Below are positions 34,420 through 43,163 of a stretch of 64,000 bases of DNA, piece by piece. Source of the DNA: Lederbergia panacisoli (GTDB taxonomy: Bacteria; Bacillota; Bacilli; Bacillales; Bacillaceae_C). The stretch spans positions 94,725-158,724 of the forward strand of contig NZ_JANJGU010000008.1 in the NCBI RefSeq assembly GCF_024626525.1, read 5' to 3'. Position numbers and translations under genes: made by a program. Within the stretch, counting starts at the first letter, position 1; each line of letters begins with the position of its first letter. The notes under the pieces were generated by a model. It had not been told where the DNA came from. It ran no database searches and worked only from the letters and a program-made list of their open reading frames with translations.

Positions 34420-36087
34420 ATGAGAAACAAGATTAAGTTTTTATCTTTATCTCTAGTTGCTCTGCTTATGGCGTTCGCTGTATTGTCTGGCTGTTCTAAA
34501 GACAGTGCCGGCGGCGATAGCAAAAGCGGCGACAATGGCGGATCAAAAGATTCCGGCAACACTAGTGAAAGCGGCTTTGTTCTTGGTGAGGATGAGCTAG
34601 AGTACACAATGTATGGTCACTATGACTGGTACACTATGCCACCTTGGGGTGAAGATTTAGCAACTAAATGGATTAAAGAAAACAAAAAAGTTAATGTAGT
34701 ACCTGTCAGTTCTGGTGGTAATGCTGCACAAAAATTCAACACAATGATTGTTGGTAACGACCTTCCAGATGTAATGTGGTTGGATCGTAATGCAGACTTA
34801 GACAGACTTCGTGAAGCAGATATGCTCGTTCCGCTTGATGAGTATATTGAGAAGTATCCAAACATCAAGGAATGGGTTGGAGAGTCTACTCTTAACATGC
34901 TTCGTGCTGAAGATGGACATGTTTACGCAATTCCTAACTGGTATACAACACAACCAAATGGTAACTCTGGTTATGTAGTAAATGAGAAAATTTACAAAGA
35001 ACTTGGTTCACCTAAACTAGAAACAACAGATGATCTATATGCTTATTTGAAACAAGTAAAAGAAAAATATCCAGATGTTGTTCCATTTGAAGCAGGACAA
35101 GGTGGCGGACTAGACGTTCTATACTCTGCATTTGCAGAAGAACATCCAAACCTTTTCATGAGTAACCACTTTGTACCAAATGGTGATAAACTATCTTCTA
35201 TCTTTACGGATCCTGTATTTAGAGAAGCTATGGTTTATATGAACAAGCTTTACAGTGAAAGATTAATTTCACAAGATACATTGACACAAACTGCTGAACA
35301 AGTAAAAGAAAAAGTTGTTACGGGTAAAATTGCTATATTCGCAGATAGCTCTCCTACAGAACATGGAAGCCTTGCCCATACAGAATTACAATCACAAGAT
35401 CCAGACGCGGGCATGAAAATGATCTGGCCAATCCATAAAGAAGGATTGAATAAAGAAAAAATTACTCCAGGAACATGGAGTCAGCTTGGCTGGAACGTAA
35501 GTGTTATTACGAAAGCAGCTAAAAACCCAGAAGCCATCTTCGCTTTCCTTGATTGGATGGTAGGTCCAGAAGGTCAACGTACTATTTTCTGGGGACCAGA
35601 AGGCCTATATTGGGATGGAACACAAGCTGTTGAAGGTATTGCGGAAGCACCTGTATTTACTGATAAGTATTTAACAGATGTTGAAAATCTTTCTAAATTA
35701 ATGAATACAACAAATAGCTTCCAATGGGTTGGTAACACAGTTTATATCGATAAATCCAAAACAGCATTTGAAATGACATTGCCAGAAGAACAACAAAACT
35801 GGGATACAAGATATCAAATGAGTATCACTTGGAAGACTCAAATGAACTCAACTGAATTCCAAAATCTATCTCCGCTTCCTGAAACAGAAGAAGGAATGGC
35901 AGAACAACGTGTGAATGAAATTTATGATGAAGCAAGAGCGAAAGCACTTCATGCGAAGAGTGAAGAGGAAGTTCTAAAAATCCTCGATCAAGCTGAAAAA
36001 GATGCTCAAGCTGTAGGATATGACAAGATGCTAGAATACAAAACTCAAAAATGGCAAGATAATAAAGCTAAAATGGCTGGTAATTAA
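34420..36087 (+). CDS. Extracellular solute-binding lipoprotein 1 (LplA/YtcQ type)
   Basis: The 555-residue protein has a lipoprotein signal peptide (KIKFLSLSLVALLMAFAVLSGC, lipid-anchored Cys near residue 25), a Ser/Gly/Asp/Asn-rich linker and a long family 1 solute-binding fold. The size and the C-terminal helical extension (EEVLKILDQAEKDAQAVGYDKMLEYKTQKW) fit the LplA/YtcQ group used for oligosaccharides. It follows the two permease genes directly, after a GNRA hairpin. It is nearly identical to copy 2 over the mature part. Confidence 0.92.
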   Translation: MRNKIKFLSLSLVALLMAFAVLSGCSKDSAGGDSKSGDNGGSKDSGNTSESGFVLGEDELEYTMYGHYDWYTMPPWGEDLATKWIKENKKVNVVPVSSGGNAAQKFNTMIVGNDLPDVMWLDRNADLDRLREADMLVPLDEYIEKYPNIKEWVGESTLNMLRAEDGHVYAIPNWYTTQPNGNSGYVVNEKIYKELGSPKLETTDDLYAYLKQVKEKYPDVVPFEAGQGGGLDVLYSAFAEEHPNLFMSNHFVPNGDKLSSIFTDPVFREAMVYMNKLYSERLISQDTLTQTAEQVKEKVVTGKIAIFADSSPTEHGSLAHTELQSQDPDAGMKMIWPIHKEGLNKEKITPGTWSQLGWNVSVITKAAKNPEAIFAFLDWMVGPEGQRTIFWGPEGLYWDGTQAVEGIAEAPVFTDKYLTDVENLSKLMNTTNSFQWVGNTVYIDKSKTAFEMTLPEEQQNWDTRYQMSITWKTQMNSTEFQNLSPLPETEEGMAEQRVNEIYDEARAKALHAKSEEEVLKILDQAEKDAQAVGYDKMLEYKTQKWQDNKAKMAGN

Positions 36088-36104
36088 TAGCCGATTGAGT
36101 TTAG

Positions 36105-36142
36105 GACCACTTCAGAAATATATATACTGAAGTGGTCTTTTT
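36105..36142 (+). terminator. Terminator of binding-protein gene 1
   Basis: Perfect 11-bp stem GACCACTTCAG / CTGAAGTGGTC followed by TTTTT. It recurs after copy 2 at 38155-38190 but not after copy 3. Confidence 0.92.
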
Positions 36143-36229
36143 AGTATTTTATAAATTCGACATCTATTATATAGATTGCTTTTATCAATTATATATTCAA
36201 CAATATTCTACAATTCTATTAAAATTATA

Positions 36230-36439
36230 TTGACTACTTGTTACATCAAGCTTAAAATGATAATAACAACATCTAAGTTTGTATACGTTTTCAAAAAATC
36301 TTTTGAAAAGGATTACAAGATTAAAAACTAAGGAAAACATATGTACAAACGCGACCAGATGTTGATTTTCTTTTTTTTGATAAGTAAGCGCTTCACTTAG
36401 GGGAGGCAGTTTCATTCGGTTTAAGGCGCAAGCTTTAAA
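36230..36439 (+). promoter_or_regulatory. Leader of binding-protein gene 2
   Basis: In the 385-nt gap: promoter TTGACT (36230-36235), 17 nt, TAAAAT (36253-36258); an inverted repeat TTTTCAAAA / TTTTGAAAA near 36290; a palindromic AAGCGCTT near 36387 that is cre-like; and the GCAA-capped hairpin at 36420-36439. Almost the entire leader is repeated before gene 3. Confidence 0.75.
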
Positions 36440-36472
36440 TATACATTAAAGGATAATCAAGGGGGAAAAAGA

Positions 36473-38137
36473 ATGGGAAATAAGATGAAGTTCTTTACTT
36501 TATCTCTAGTCGCTCTACTAATGGTCTTTTCCGTATTGTCCGGCTGTTCTAAAGACAGTGCCGGCGATGGAAATAGCAATGAAAACGGCGGATCAAAAGA
36601 TTCCGGCAACACTAGTGAAAGCGGCTTTGTCCTCGGTGAAGATGAGCTAGAGTACACAATGTACGGTCACTATGACTGGTACACTATGCCACCTTGGGGT
36701 GAAGACGCAGCAACAAAAGCGATTAAAGAAAATAAAAAAGTTAATGTAGTACCTGTCAGTTCTGGTGGTAATGCTGCACAAAAATTCAATACAATGATCG
36801 TTGGTAATGACCTTCCTGACGTCATTTGGTTGGATCGTAACGCCGACTTAGACAGACTTCGTGAAGCTGATATGCTCGTTCCACTTGATGAATATATTGA
36901 GAAATATCCAAACATTAAGGAATGGGTTGGAGAATCCACGCTTAACATGCTTCGTGCTCCAGATGGACATGTTTATAGTATTCCTAACTGGTATACAACA
37001 CAACCAAATGGTAATACAGGTTATGTTGTAAATGAGAAAATCTATAAAGAACTTGGTTCACCAAAATTAGAAACAACAGATGATCTTTATGCATATTTGA
37101 AACAAGTAAAAGAAAAATATCCAGATGTTGTTCCATTTGAAGCAGGACAAGGTGGCGGACTAGACGTTCTATTCTCTGCATTTGGAGAAGAACATCCAAA
37201 CCTATTCATGAGCAATCATTTTGTTCCAAATGGTGATAAACTAACTTCAATCTTTGTAGATCCTGTATTTAGAGAATCAATGGTTTATATGAATAAACTT
37301 TACAGTGAAAGATTGATTTCACAAGATACTTTGACTCAAACTGCTGAACAAGTAAAAGAAAAAATTGTTACAGGTAAATTTGCGGTATTTGCAGATAGCT
37401 CGCCTACTGAATCTGCAGCCTTGGCTCATACTCAATTAAGAGCAGAAGATCCGGATGCAAGTTTAAAAATGATCTGGCCAATCCATAAAGAAGGATTGAA
37501 TAAAGAAAATATCACTCCGGGAACATGGAATCAGCTTGGCTGGAACGTAAGTGTTATTACGAAAGCGGCTAAAAATCCTGAAGCAATCTTTGCTTTCCTT
37601 GACTGGATGGTAGGTCCAGAAGGTCAACGTAGTATTTTCTGGGGTCCAGAAGGCCTATACTGGGATGGAACACAAGCTGTTGACGGTATTGCAGAAGCAC
37701 CTGTATTTACTGATAAATATTTATCAGATGTTGAAAACCTAGCTAAATTGATGAATACAACAAACAGCTTCCAATGGGTTGGTAATACTGTTTATATCGA
37801 TAAATCGAAAACAGCATTTGAAATGACGTTGCCAGAAGAACAACAAAACTGGGAAACTAGATATCAAATGACTATTACTTGGCCAACACAGGCAAATGGT
37901 ACCGAGTTCTCCAACCTTTCTCCACTTCCTGAAACAGAAGAAGGTATGGCAGAACAACGTGTGAATGAAATTTATGATGAAGCAAGAGCAAAAGCACTTC
38001 ATGCGAAGAGCGAAGAAGAAGTTCTAAAAATCCTCGACCAAGCTGAAAAAGATGCACAAGCTGTAGGATATGACAAAATGCTAGAATTCAAAACTCAAAA
38101 ATGGCAAGATAATAAAGCTAAAATGGCTGGTAATTAA
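36473..38137 (+). CDS. Extracellular solute-binding lipoprotein 2
   Basis: A 554-residue paralogue with lipobox LSGC. Its signal peptide (MGNKMKFFTLSLVALLMVFS) is identical to copy 3, while the linker end and mature domain (GNTSESGFVLGEDELEYTMY and onwards) and the 3' terminator are almost those of copy 1. This mosaic structure suggests that it arose by recombination between copies 1 and 3. It has its own promoter and leader, so it can be expressed independently of the permeases. Same substrate class expected. Confidence 0.92.
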   Translation: MGNKMKFFTLSLVALLMVFSVLSGCSKDSAGDGNSNENGGSKDSGNTSESGFVLGEDELEYTMYGHYDWYTMPPWGEDAATKAIKENKKVNVVPVSSGGNAAQKFNTMIVGNDLPDVIWLDRNADLDRLREADMLVPLDEYIEKYPNIKEWVGESTLNMLRAPDGHVYSIPNWYTTQPNGNTGYVVNEKIYKELGSPKLETTDDLYAYLKQVKEKYPDVVPFEAGQGGGLDVLFSAFGEEHPNLFMSNHFVPNGDKLTSIFVDPVFRESMVYMNKLYSERLISQDTLTQTAEQVKEKIVTGKFAVFADSSPTESAALAHTQLRAEDPDASLKMIWPIHKEGLNKENITPGTWNQLGWNVSVITKAAKNPEAIFAFLDWMVGPEGQRSIFWGPEGLYWDGTQAVDGIAEAPVFTDKYLSDVENLAKLMNTTNSFQWVGNTVYIDKSKTAFEMTLPEEQQNWETRYQMTITWPTQANGTEFSNLSPLPETEEGMAEQRVNEIYDEARAKALHAKSEEEVLKILDQAEKDAQAVGYDKMLEFKTQKWQDNKAKMAGN

Positions 38138-38154
38138 TAGCCGATTGAGTTTAG

Positions 38155-38190
38155 GACCACTTCAGAAATATATACTGAAGTGGTCTTTTT
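38155..38190 (+). terminator. Terminator of binding-protein gene 2
   Basis: Same 11-bp stem GACCACTTCAG / CTGAAGTGGTC as after copy 1, followed by TTTTT; the loop is slightly shorter. Confidence 0.92.
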
Positions 38191-38278
38191 AGTATTTTAT
38201 AAATTCGACATCTATTATATATATTGCTTTTATCAATTATATATTCAACAATATTCTACAATTCTATTTAAAATTATA

Positions 38279-38486
38279 TTGACTACTTGTTATACCAAGC
38301 TTAAAATGATAATAACAACATCTAAATTTGTACACGTTTTCAACAAATCCTTTGAAAAGGATTACATGATTAAAAACTAAGGAAAGCATATGTACAAACG
38401 CGACCAGATGTTGATTTTCTTTTTTGATAAGTAAGCGCTTCACTTAGGGGAGGCAGTTTCATTCGGTTTAAGGCGCAAGCTTTAAA
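38279..38486 (+). promoter_or_regulatory. Leader of binding-protein gene 3
   Basis: Near-copy of the gene 2 leader: promoter TTGACT (38279-38284), 17 nt, TAAAAT (38302-38307), the cre-like AAGCGCTT near 38434 and the GCAA-capped hairpin at 38467-38486. Confidence 0.75.
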
Positions 38487-38519
38487 TATACATCAAAGGA
38501 TAATCAAGGGGGAAAAAGA

Positions 38520-40175
38520 ATGGGAAATAAGATGAAGTTCTTTACTTTATCTCTAGTCGCTCTACTAATGGTCTTTTCCGTATTGTCCGGCTGTTCTAAA
38601 GACAGTGCCGGCAATGGCAATGATAACGGCGGATCTAAAGATTCCGATAGTAAGAGCGAAGGCTTCGTTCTTGGTGAGGACGAGCTAGAATATACAATGT
38701 ACGGTCATTATGACTGGTACACAATGCCAACTTGGGGCGAAGATATCGCTTCAAAATGGATTAAAGAAAACAAAAAAGTTAATGTGAAATCTGTCAGCTC
38801 TGGTGGTAATGCTGCACAAAAGTTCAATACGATGATCGTTAGTAATGAACTTCCCGATGTTATCTGGATGGATCGCGGGCCAGATGTAGATAAACTTCGT
38901 GAAGCCGGAATGCTTGTACCTCTTGACGAGTACATTGAAAAATATCCAAACCTTAAGGAATGGGCGGGCGAATCTACACTTAACATGCTTCGCGCTGAAG
39001 ATGGACATATTTATCAATTTCCTAACTGGTATACATCGCAGCCAAATGGTAACTCTGGTTACGTTGTAAATGAAAAAATGTATAAAGAACTAGGTTCTCC
39101 AAAGTTAGAAACAACGGAAGATCTTTATGCTTATTTGAAACAAATCAAAGAAAAGTATCCTGATATTGTTCCGTATGAGCCAGGCCAAGGAGATGGACTT
39201 GATATCCTTTACTCTGCTTTTGGTGAAGACCATACGACAGCCTATGTAGGAATGCGTGCTGTTCCACAAGGAGACAAGCTAACTTCAATTTTTACAGATC
39301 CTGTTTATCGTGAGTCTATGCAATATGTGAGCAAGCTTTTCCGTGAAAAACTTATTTCACAAGATGCTCTAACGCAAACTGCGGATCAAGTAAAAGAAAA
39401 AGTAATGACTGGTAAATTTGCTGTTTATGCAGGAAGCAGCCCAACTGTTAACTCTAACTTGGCAGACTCTCTTTTAAGAGAGCAAGATCCAGATGCAGGT
39501 CTTAAAATGGTATGGCCATTCCATAAAGAAGGCTTAGATAAAGAAAAAATCTGGACTGGAAGCTGGTCACAACTTGGCTGGAACGTAAGTGTCATCACCA
39601 AAGCAGCAAAAAATCCTGAAGCTATCTTTGCTTTCCTTGACTGGTATACTGGACCAGAAGGTCAACGTCATATTTTCTGGGGACCTGAAGGCTTGTATTG
39701 GGAAGGAACACACGCTGTTGATGGAATCGATGAAGCACCTGTATTCACAGATAAATTTGTTACTGATGTAACTGAGCGAGATAAATTAATGCAAACAACT
39801 GATCCACTTCAATGGGCTGGAAATACAGTATACATTGATAAATCCAAATCCGCATTTGAGATGACGCTGCCAGAAGAGCAACAAAACTGGGCTACAAGAT
39901 ATCAATCTCAAATCACTTGGAAAACACAATATAATACAACGGAGTTTGTAAATCTTTCTCCAATGCCGGATTCTGAAGAAGGGTTAATTGAACAACGAGT
40001 TAACGATATTTATGACGAGGCTAGAGCGAAATCAATTCACGCAAAAAGCGATGAGGAAGTCATAAAAATTCTTGACGAAGCAGAAAAAGATGCTCAAGCA
40101 GTTGGATACGACAAATTGTTGGAATTCAAAACTCAAAAATGGCAAGAAAATAAAGCGAAAATGGCTGGTAATTAA
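38520..40175 (+). CDS. Extracellular solute-binding lipoprotein 3
   Basis: A 551-residue paralogue, clearly more divergent from copies 1 and 2 in the mature domain (for example PTWGEDIASKW, IWMDRGPDVDKLREAGM, EDHTTAYVGMRAVPQGDK) but sharing its signal peptide and leader with copy 2. The substitutions fall throughout the ligand-binding lobes, so its specificity may differ. It uses the same permeases by inference. It ends the triplication and is followed by a YesL-like gene. Confidence 0.92.
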   Translation: MGNKMKFFTLSLVALLMVFSVLSGCSKDSAGNGNDNGGSKDSDSKSEGFVLGEDELEYTMYGHYDWYTMPTWGEDIASKWIKENKKVNVKSVSSGGNAAQKFNTMIVSNELPDVIWMDRGPDVDKLREAGMLVPLDEYIEKYPNLKEWAGESTLNMLRAEDGHIYQFPNWYTSQPNGNSGYVVNEKMYKELGSPKLETTEDLYAYLKQIKEKYPDIVPYEPGQGDGLDILYSAFGEDHTTAYVGMRAVPQGDKLTSIFTDPVYRESMQYVSKLFREKLISQDALTQTADQVKEKVMTGKFAVYAGSSPTVNSNLADSLLREQDPDAGLKMVWPFHKEGLDKEKIWTGSWSQLGWNVSVITKAAKNPEAIFAFLDWYTGPEGQRHIFWGPEGLYWEGTHAVDGIDEAPVFTDKFVTDVTERDKLMQTTDPLQWAGNTVYIDKSKSAFEMTLPEEQQNWATRYQSQITWKTQYNTTEFVNLSPMPDSEEGLIEQRVNDIYDEARAKSIHAKSDEEVIKILDEAEKDAQAVGYDKLLEFKTQKWQENKAKMAGN

Positions 40176-40205
40176 TAGCCGGTAAAAAAGGCCCGCTTCA
40201 AACTG

Positions 40206-40235
40206 TATAGAGTGTCGAATATTTGACACTCTATA
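40206..40235 (+). terminator. Inverted repeat after binding-protein gene 3
   Basis: Perfect 11-bp stem TATAGAGTGTC / GACACTCTATA with an 8-nt loop, lacking a T-tract; flanking GGCCC / GGGCCC can extend it. Probably partial termination or 3'-end protection before the yesL-like gene. Confidence 0.55.
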
Positions 40236-40298
40236 TACGTGCTGAGGCAGGGCCCTTATGTTATTCTAAGAAAAGAAATATTGTTCAAGGGGGACATC

Positions 40299-41021
40299 AT
40301 GGGATACACAGGTTTTTCAAGGATACTTCTCGTTTTTTCGGAATGGATTATGAAATTTGCTGTCACGAATATTGTTTGGTTAGTATTTAATTTGCCGATT
40401 GTTTATTTTGTGCTAATTTTATTATACGCAGACACGTTTGAAAAATTTCAATTAATTGTTATTACAATTGCAGTTTTAGCACCTTTTTTCTTTTTTCCTG
40501 CAACGACGGCGATGTTTGGAGTAGTTAGAGATTGGATTTTGGGAAAAAGTGCTATGCCGCTTATAAGTTCATATTGGAAATATTATAAAGAAAACTATAT
40601 AAAAAGCTTGTTGGGCGGCTTCATTATTGTTCCAATATGGTCAGCATGGCTTTATAATTATTTAACGTCGGGTGTTGAAATTGGTTCAATTTCATTTTAT
40701 TTTTATGTAGCAGTTACAATTTTCCTTTTTACTTTTTCTGTTCATTTCTTTTCCGACACGGTTCATTTCCAAGCAAAATTAAAGGACTCGTTTATAAAAT
40801 CAATATTGTTGGCGATTGGAAATCCTCATTACACAATTTTGATAGCATTATTAAGTGGAATGTTCATATTTCTGTTGATCAAATATATTCCTGTTTTTAT
40901 TCCATTTTGCATGGGTTCAATCATTGCTTATTTATCATTTTATGGATATTATCGGATTTTTTTAAAGATGCAGTCCTTAGTGGAAAAACTGGAAGGTACA
41001 GGAGAAAATACAGAACAATAA
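40299..41021 (+). CDS. YesL-like DUF624 membrane protein
   Basis: The 240-residue protein has about five hydrophobic segments and the DUF624 features NIVWLVFNLPIVYF, FPATTAMFGVVRDW and a hydrophobic C-terminal half. DUF624/YesL proteins are regularly encoded with LplBC-type oligosaccharide importers and are thought to assist them, but no mechanism is established. I chose ATG 40299 with AAGGGGGA 6 nt upstream; the longer form from 40239 lacks a ribosome-binding site. A second member is at 57575. Confidence 0.85.
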   Translation: MGYTGFSRILLVFSEWIMKFAVTNIVWLVFNLPIVYFVLILLYADTFEKFQLIVITIAVLAPFFFFPATTAMFGVVRDWILGKSAMPLISSYWKYYKENYIKSLLGGFIIVPIWSAWLYNYLTSGVEIGSISFYFYVAVTIFLFTFSVHFFSDTVHFQAKLKDSFIKSILLAIGNPHYTILIALLSGMFIFLLIKYIPVFIPFCMGSIIAYLSFYGYYRIFLKMQSLVEKLEGTGENTEQ

Positions 41022-41055
41022 CAGATGAATGGTATGTAATACCAAAGAGAATACC

Positions 41056-41083
41056 TTGAAATTTTGCGAACGTATGTTATAAT
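41056..41083 (+). promoter_or_regulatory. Promoter of ssrA
   Basis: TTGAAA at 41056-41061, 16-nt spacer, TATAAT at 41078-41083, upstream of the mature tmRNA 5' end. Confidence 0.75.
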
Positions 41084-41144
41084 AATCAATGTAACACCTC
41101 AGATGTTTTGCTAGGTCTTAACCGAAAAAACATCTTCTTATCAT

Positions 41145-41510
41145 GGGGACGTTACGGATTCGACAGGGATAGTTCGAGCTTAGGTTGCGAGTCGAGGGGA
41201 TCGTCCTCGTAAAAACGTCAAAGCCAATAATAACTGGCAAAGAAAACAACAACTTCGCTTTCGCTGCTTAATAACAGTCGATAGCGGTTCCTCCCTCCAT
41301 CGCCCATGTGGTAGGGTAAGGGACTCACTCTAAGTGGGATACGCCGGAAGTCCTCCGCCTGGGGACCATGGAAGAGATCAATCAGGCTAGCGTTTCGGAT
41401 GCCAGTCGATAGGCGGAAGAAGACGCGAAATAACAATATATCGACTACACTCGTAGACTCTTAAGTGGCGATGTTCTTGGACGAGGGTTCGACTCCCTCC
41501 GTCTCCACCA
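41145..41510 (+). ncRNA. ssrA: Transfer-messenger RNA (tmRNA)
   Basis: The 366-nt RNA has the tRNA-like acceptor GGGGACG / CGTCTCC with encoded ACCA, the T arm GAGGGTTCGACTCCCTC, and the tag ORF in the middle (41236-41271): GGC AAA GAA AAC and on to TTC GCT TTC GCT GCT TAA, giving the tag (A)GKENNNFAFAA. tmRNA rescues stalled ribosomes with SmpB and marks the nascent chain for ClpP-dependent proteolysis. The ends were set by the acceptor stem. Confidence 0.97.
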
Positions 41511-41532
41511 AATACATATTTGGTGGTTTTTT
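41505..41532 (+). terminator. Terminator of ssrA
   Basis: CCACCAAAT / ATTTGGTGG stem overlapping the 3' CCA, followed by six T. Confidence 0.92.
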
Positions 41533-41655
41533 ATTTTGAAAAACATTTAGTAACGTCATCATTTTGTTCCATTCTAATGAAGGATTTCACCACATTGTTT
41601 TTATATGGGAACTTGTGGCTTATGCTCAGATAGCTATATATAATATTAATTTTTT

Positions 41656-41700
41656 AAAAAGCCGGTCAATTCCTTAGAAATAAGGAATTAACCGGCTTTT
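41656..41700 (-). terminator. Terminator of ispA
   Basis: Long stem AAAAGCCGGT-AATTCCTT / AAGGAATTA-ACCGGCTTTT, downstream of the ispA stop on the - strand, with an A/T tract. Confidence 0.88.
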
Positions 41701-41721
41701 ATCTTTAGGAAAATAACTTCT

Positions 41722-42693
41722 TTAAACACTCATCTCGTAAAAGACTTTATTCAAAAATTCTTGATCAAAGACATTAGCCAAATGCTCCAGAACTGTTAAA
41801 TACACCAGCCCATTACCTTCAAGCTTTGGAGAGTTCCCCAAAGGCACGGTCCTTTTAATTAATTGGGCATAGAGCTCAGGCTCTGTTAGCTCCCGTCCAA
41901 AATAGTTGTTCGCCAGATTCTTTATGAGGGCAAGTGCTCCTGAAACATGGGGAGCTGCCATGGAAGTCCCACTTAAAGTGGCATATTTCCCGTTTAAATA
42001 CGTAGATAGAATAGCTTCACCTAGAGCAACTAAATCGATTTCATTATTGGAATTGGTAAAATTGGAAGAGCGCCGCTCAAGATTCACTGCACCCACGCTA
42101 ATGACTTCGTTATAGCTAGCTGGAAAGGAGAATTCATCTGTTGAATCGTCATCGTCTCCTTCATTTCCTGCTGCACAAACTACGAGAATATTATTAGTGA
42201 CAGCCTTTTTGACTGCTCCATAAAGTTCAGGGATATCATTTGGTCCACCAAGCGACATGGAGATAATATCTACCTTTTGTTCAATGGCATGATTAATCCC
42301 ATTGATAATCCATTCATACTTTCCTGAGCCATTTTTATTCAATACCTTTAGGATCAGTAAGTTTGCCTCAGGAGCGACACCGATTACACCATTATCATTC
42401 TGCTTAGCAGCAATTGTTCCGGCAACATGAGTTCCATGCCCATTGTAATCTTTGAAGATATCGGGATTGCCGCCATCATCATCCGTAAAATTCCGCCCGC
42501 CTATAGCCTGACCTTGTAAATTGGGATGTGTGATGTCACAACCCGTATCCAAGACAGCAACCGTAACACCTTTTCCCTTAGTATCGTTCCAAATCTTAGG
42601 TGCCTGTATCAATTCTACACCTTTAGGAACTTCGTTTACCATTTCTGCTAGTTCAATCACTTGGTACGGAATTAATCGAACATAATGCTCCAT
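41722..42693 (-). CDS. ispA: Intracellular serine protease (subtilisin family S8)
   Basis: The 323-residue protein lacks a signal peptide and has the short N-terminal LIPY propeptide (VRLIPYQVIE) typical of intracellular subtilisins. The catalytic triad is visible: Asp49 in VLDTGCD, His86 in NGHGTHVAG and Ser244 in GTSMAAPHVSG. The oxyanion Asn is in CAAGNEG. These proteases degrade cytosolic protein late in growth or sporulation. One oddity: the usual DLVAPGE motif reads DLVALGE, a Pro to Leu change near residue 222. AAGGAGGAAAA precedes the ATG. Confidence 0.93.
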   Translation of the reverse strand: MEHYVRLIPYQVIELAEMVNEVPKGVELIQAPKIWNDTKGKGVTVAVLDTGCDITHPNLQGQAIGGRNFTDDDGGNPDIFKDYNGHGTHVAGTIAAKQNDNGVIGVAPEANLLILKVLNKNGSGKYEWIINGINHAIEQKVDIISMSLGGPNDIPELYGAVKKAVTNNILVVCAAGNEGDDDDSTDEFSFPASYNEVISVGAVNLERRSSNFTNSNNEIDLVALGEAILSTYLNGKYATLSGTSMAAPHVSGALALIKNLANNYFGRELTEPELYAQLIKRTVPLGNSPKLEGNGLVYLTVLEHLANVFDQEFLNKVFYEMSV

Positions 42694-43067
42694 TTTTTTC
42701 CTCCTTAAGAGATTAACTTGCAGTAAATTCCTGTTGTTATCTATATTCTACTAATTCAAATACTTTTTTAATAGTTCCATTTCGAGGATAATTAAATAGA
42801 CTTTCAAGAAAAAGGTAATCTTAAAGTATGTTCACCGCTTTTCCTCTTACTCCAATGTAAGAAGTAAGCGGAAATACATTATGTAGACAAAAATGTAATT
42901 CCCTATCTACAGTATCGAAGACCCAACTGAATAAATTTTATATATGACAATCATCCTATTTGGAAGAAAACCCCAGACTCATTATCAGAATAGTGATATA
43001 ATTGAAAAACAATAGAATAGGTTTCTCAAGGGTGGTCAGCATACCTCTATAGAAAGGGGGAGTGCTT
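42694..43067. other. Intergenic region between ispA and the toxin gene
   Basis: 374 nt between divergently transcribed genes. It must hold the ispA promoter, which I could not assign confidently (TAGAAT near 42745 on the - strand has a weak -35), and the toxin promoter described separately. Otherwise AT-rich and featureless. Confidence 0.6.
42974..43002 (+). promoter_or_regulatory. Probable toxin promoter
   Basis: TATAAT at 42997-43002 with a weak -35-like CAGACT 17 nt upstream. It would give a 5' UTR of about 58 nt that starts just before the sequence complementary to the 3' end of the ORF. Confidence 0.5.
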
Positions 43068-43163
43068 GTGTCGGTCTTTGAAGCGTTGATTTTTGCGTGT
43101 ACCTTTGCAGGCTTACTCGTGGCAATGCTACAAACTGGACCAAAAAAATAACCCACCCTTGAG
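43068..43163 (+). CDS. Putative holin-like type I toxin
   Basis: The 31-residue ORF starts at GTG 43068 after AAAGGGGGAG and reads MSVFEALIFACTFAGLLVAM followed by a polar end with KKITHP. A single transmembrane helix, the M-S/T-V-Y/F-E-A-L start and the KKITHP end match the putative holin-like toxin family (PF16935), relatives of TxpA and BsrG. A convergent antisense RNA with its own promoter and terminator signals overlaps the 3' region. Such peptides depolarise or damage the membrane when overproduced. Confidence 0.8.
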
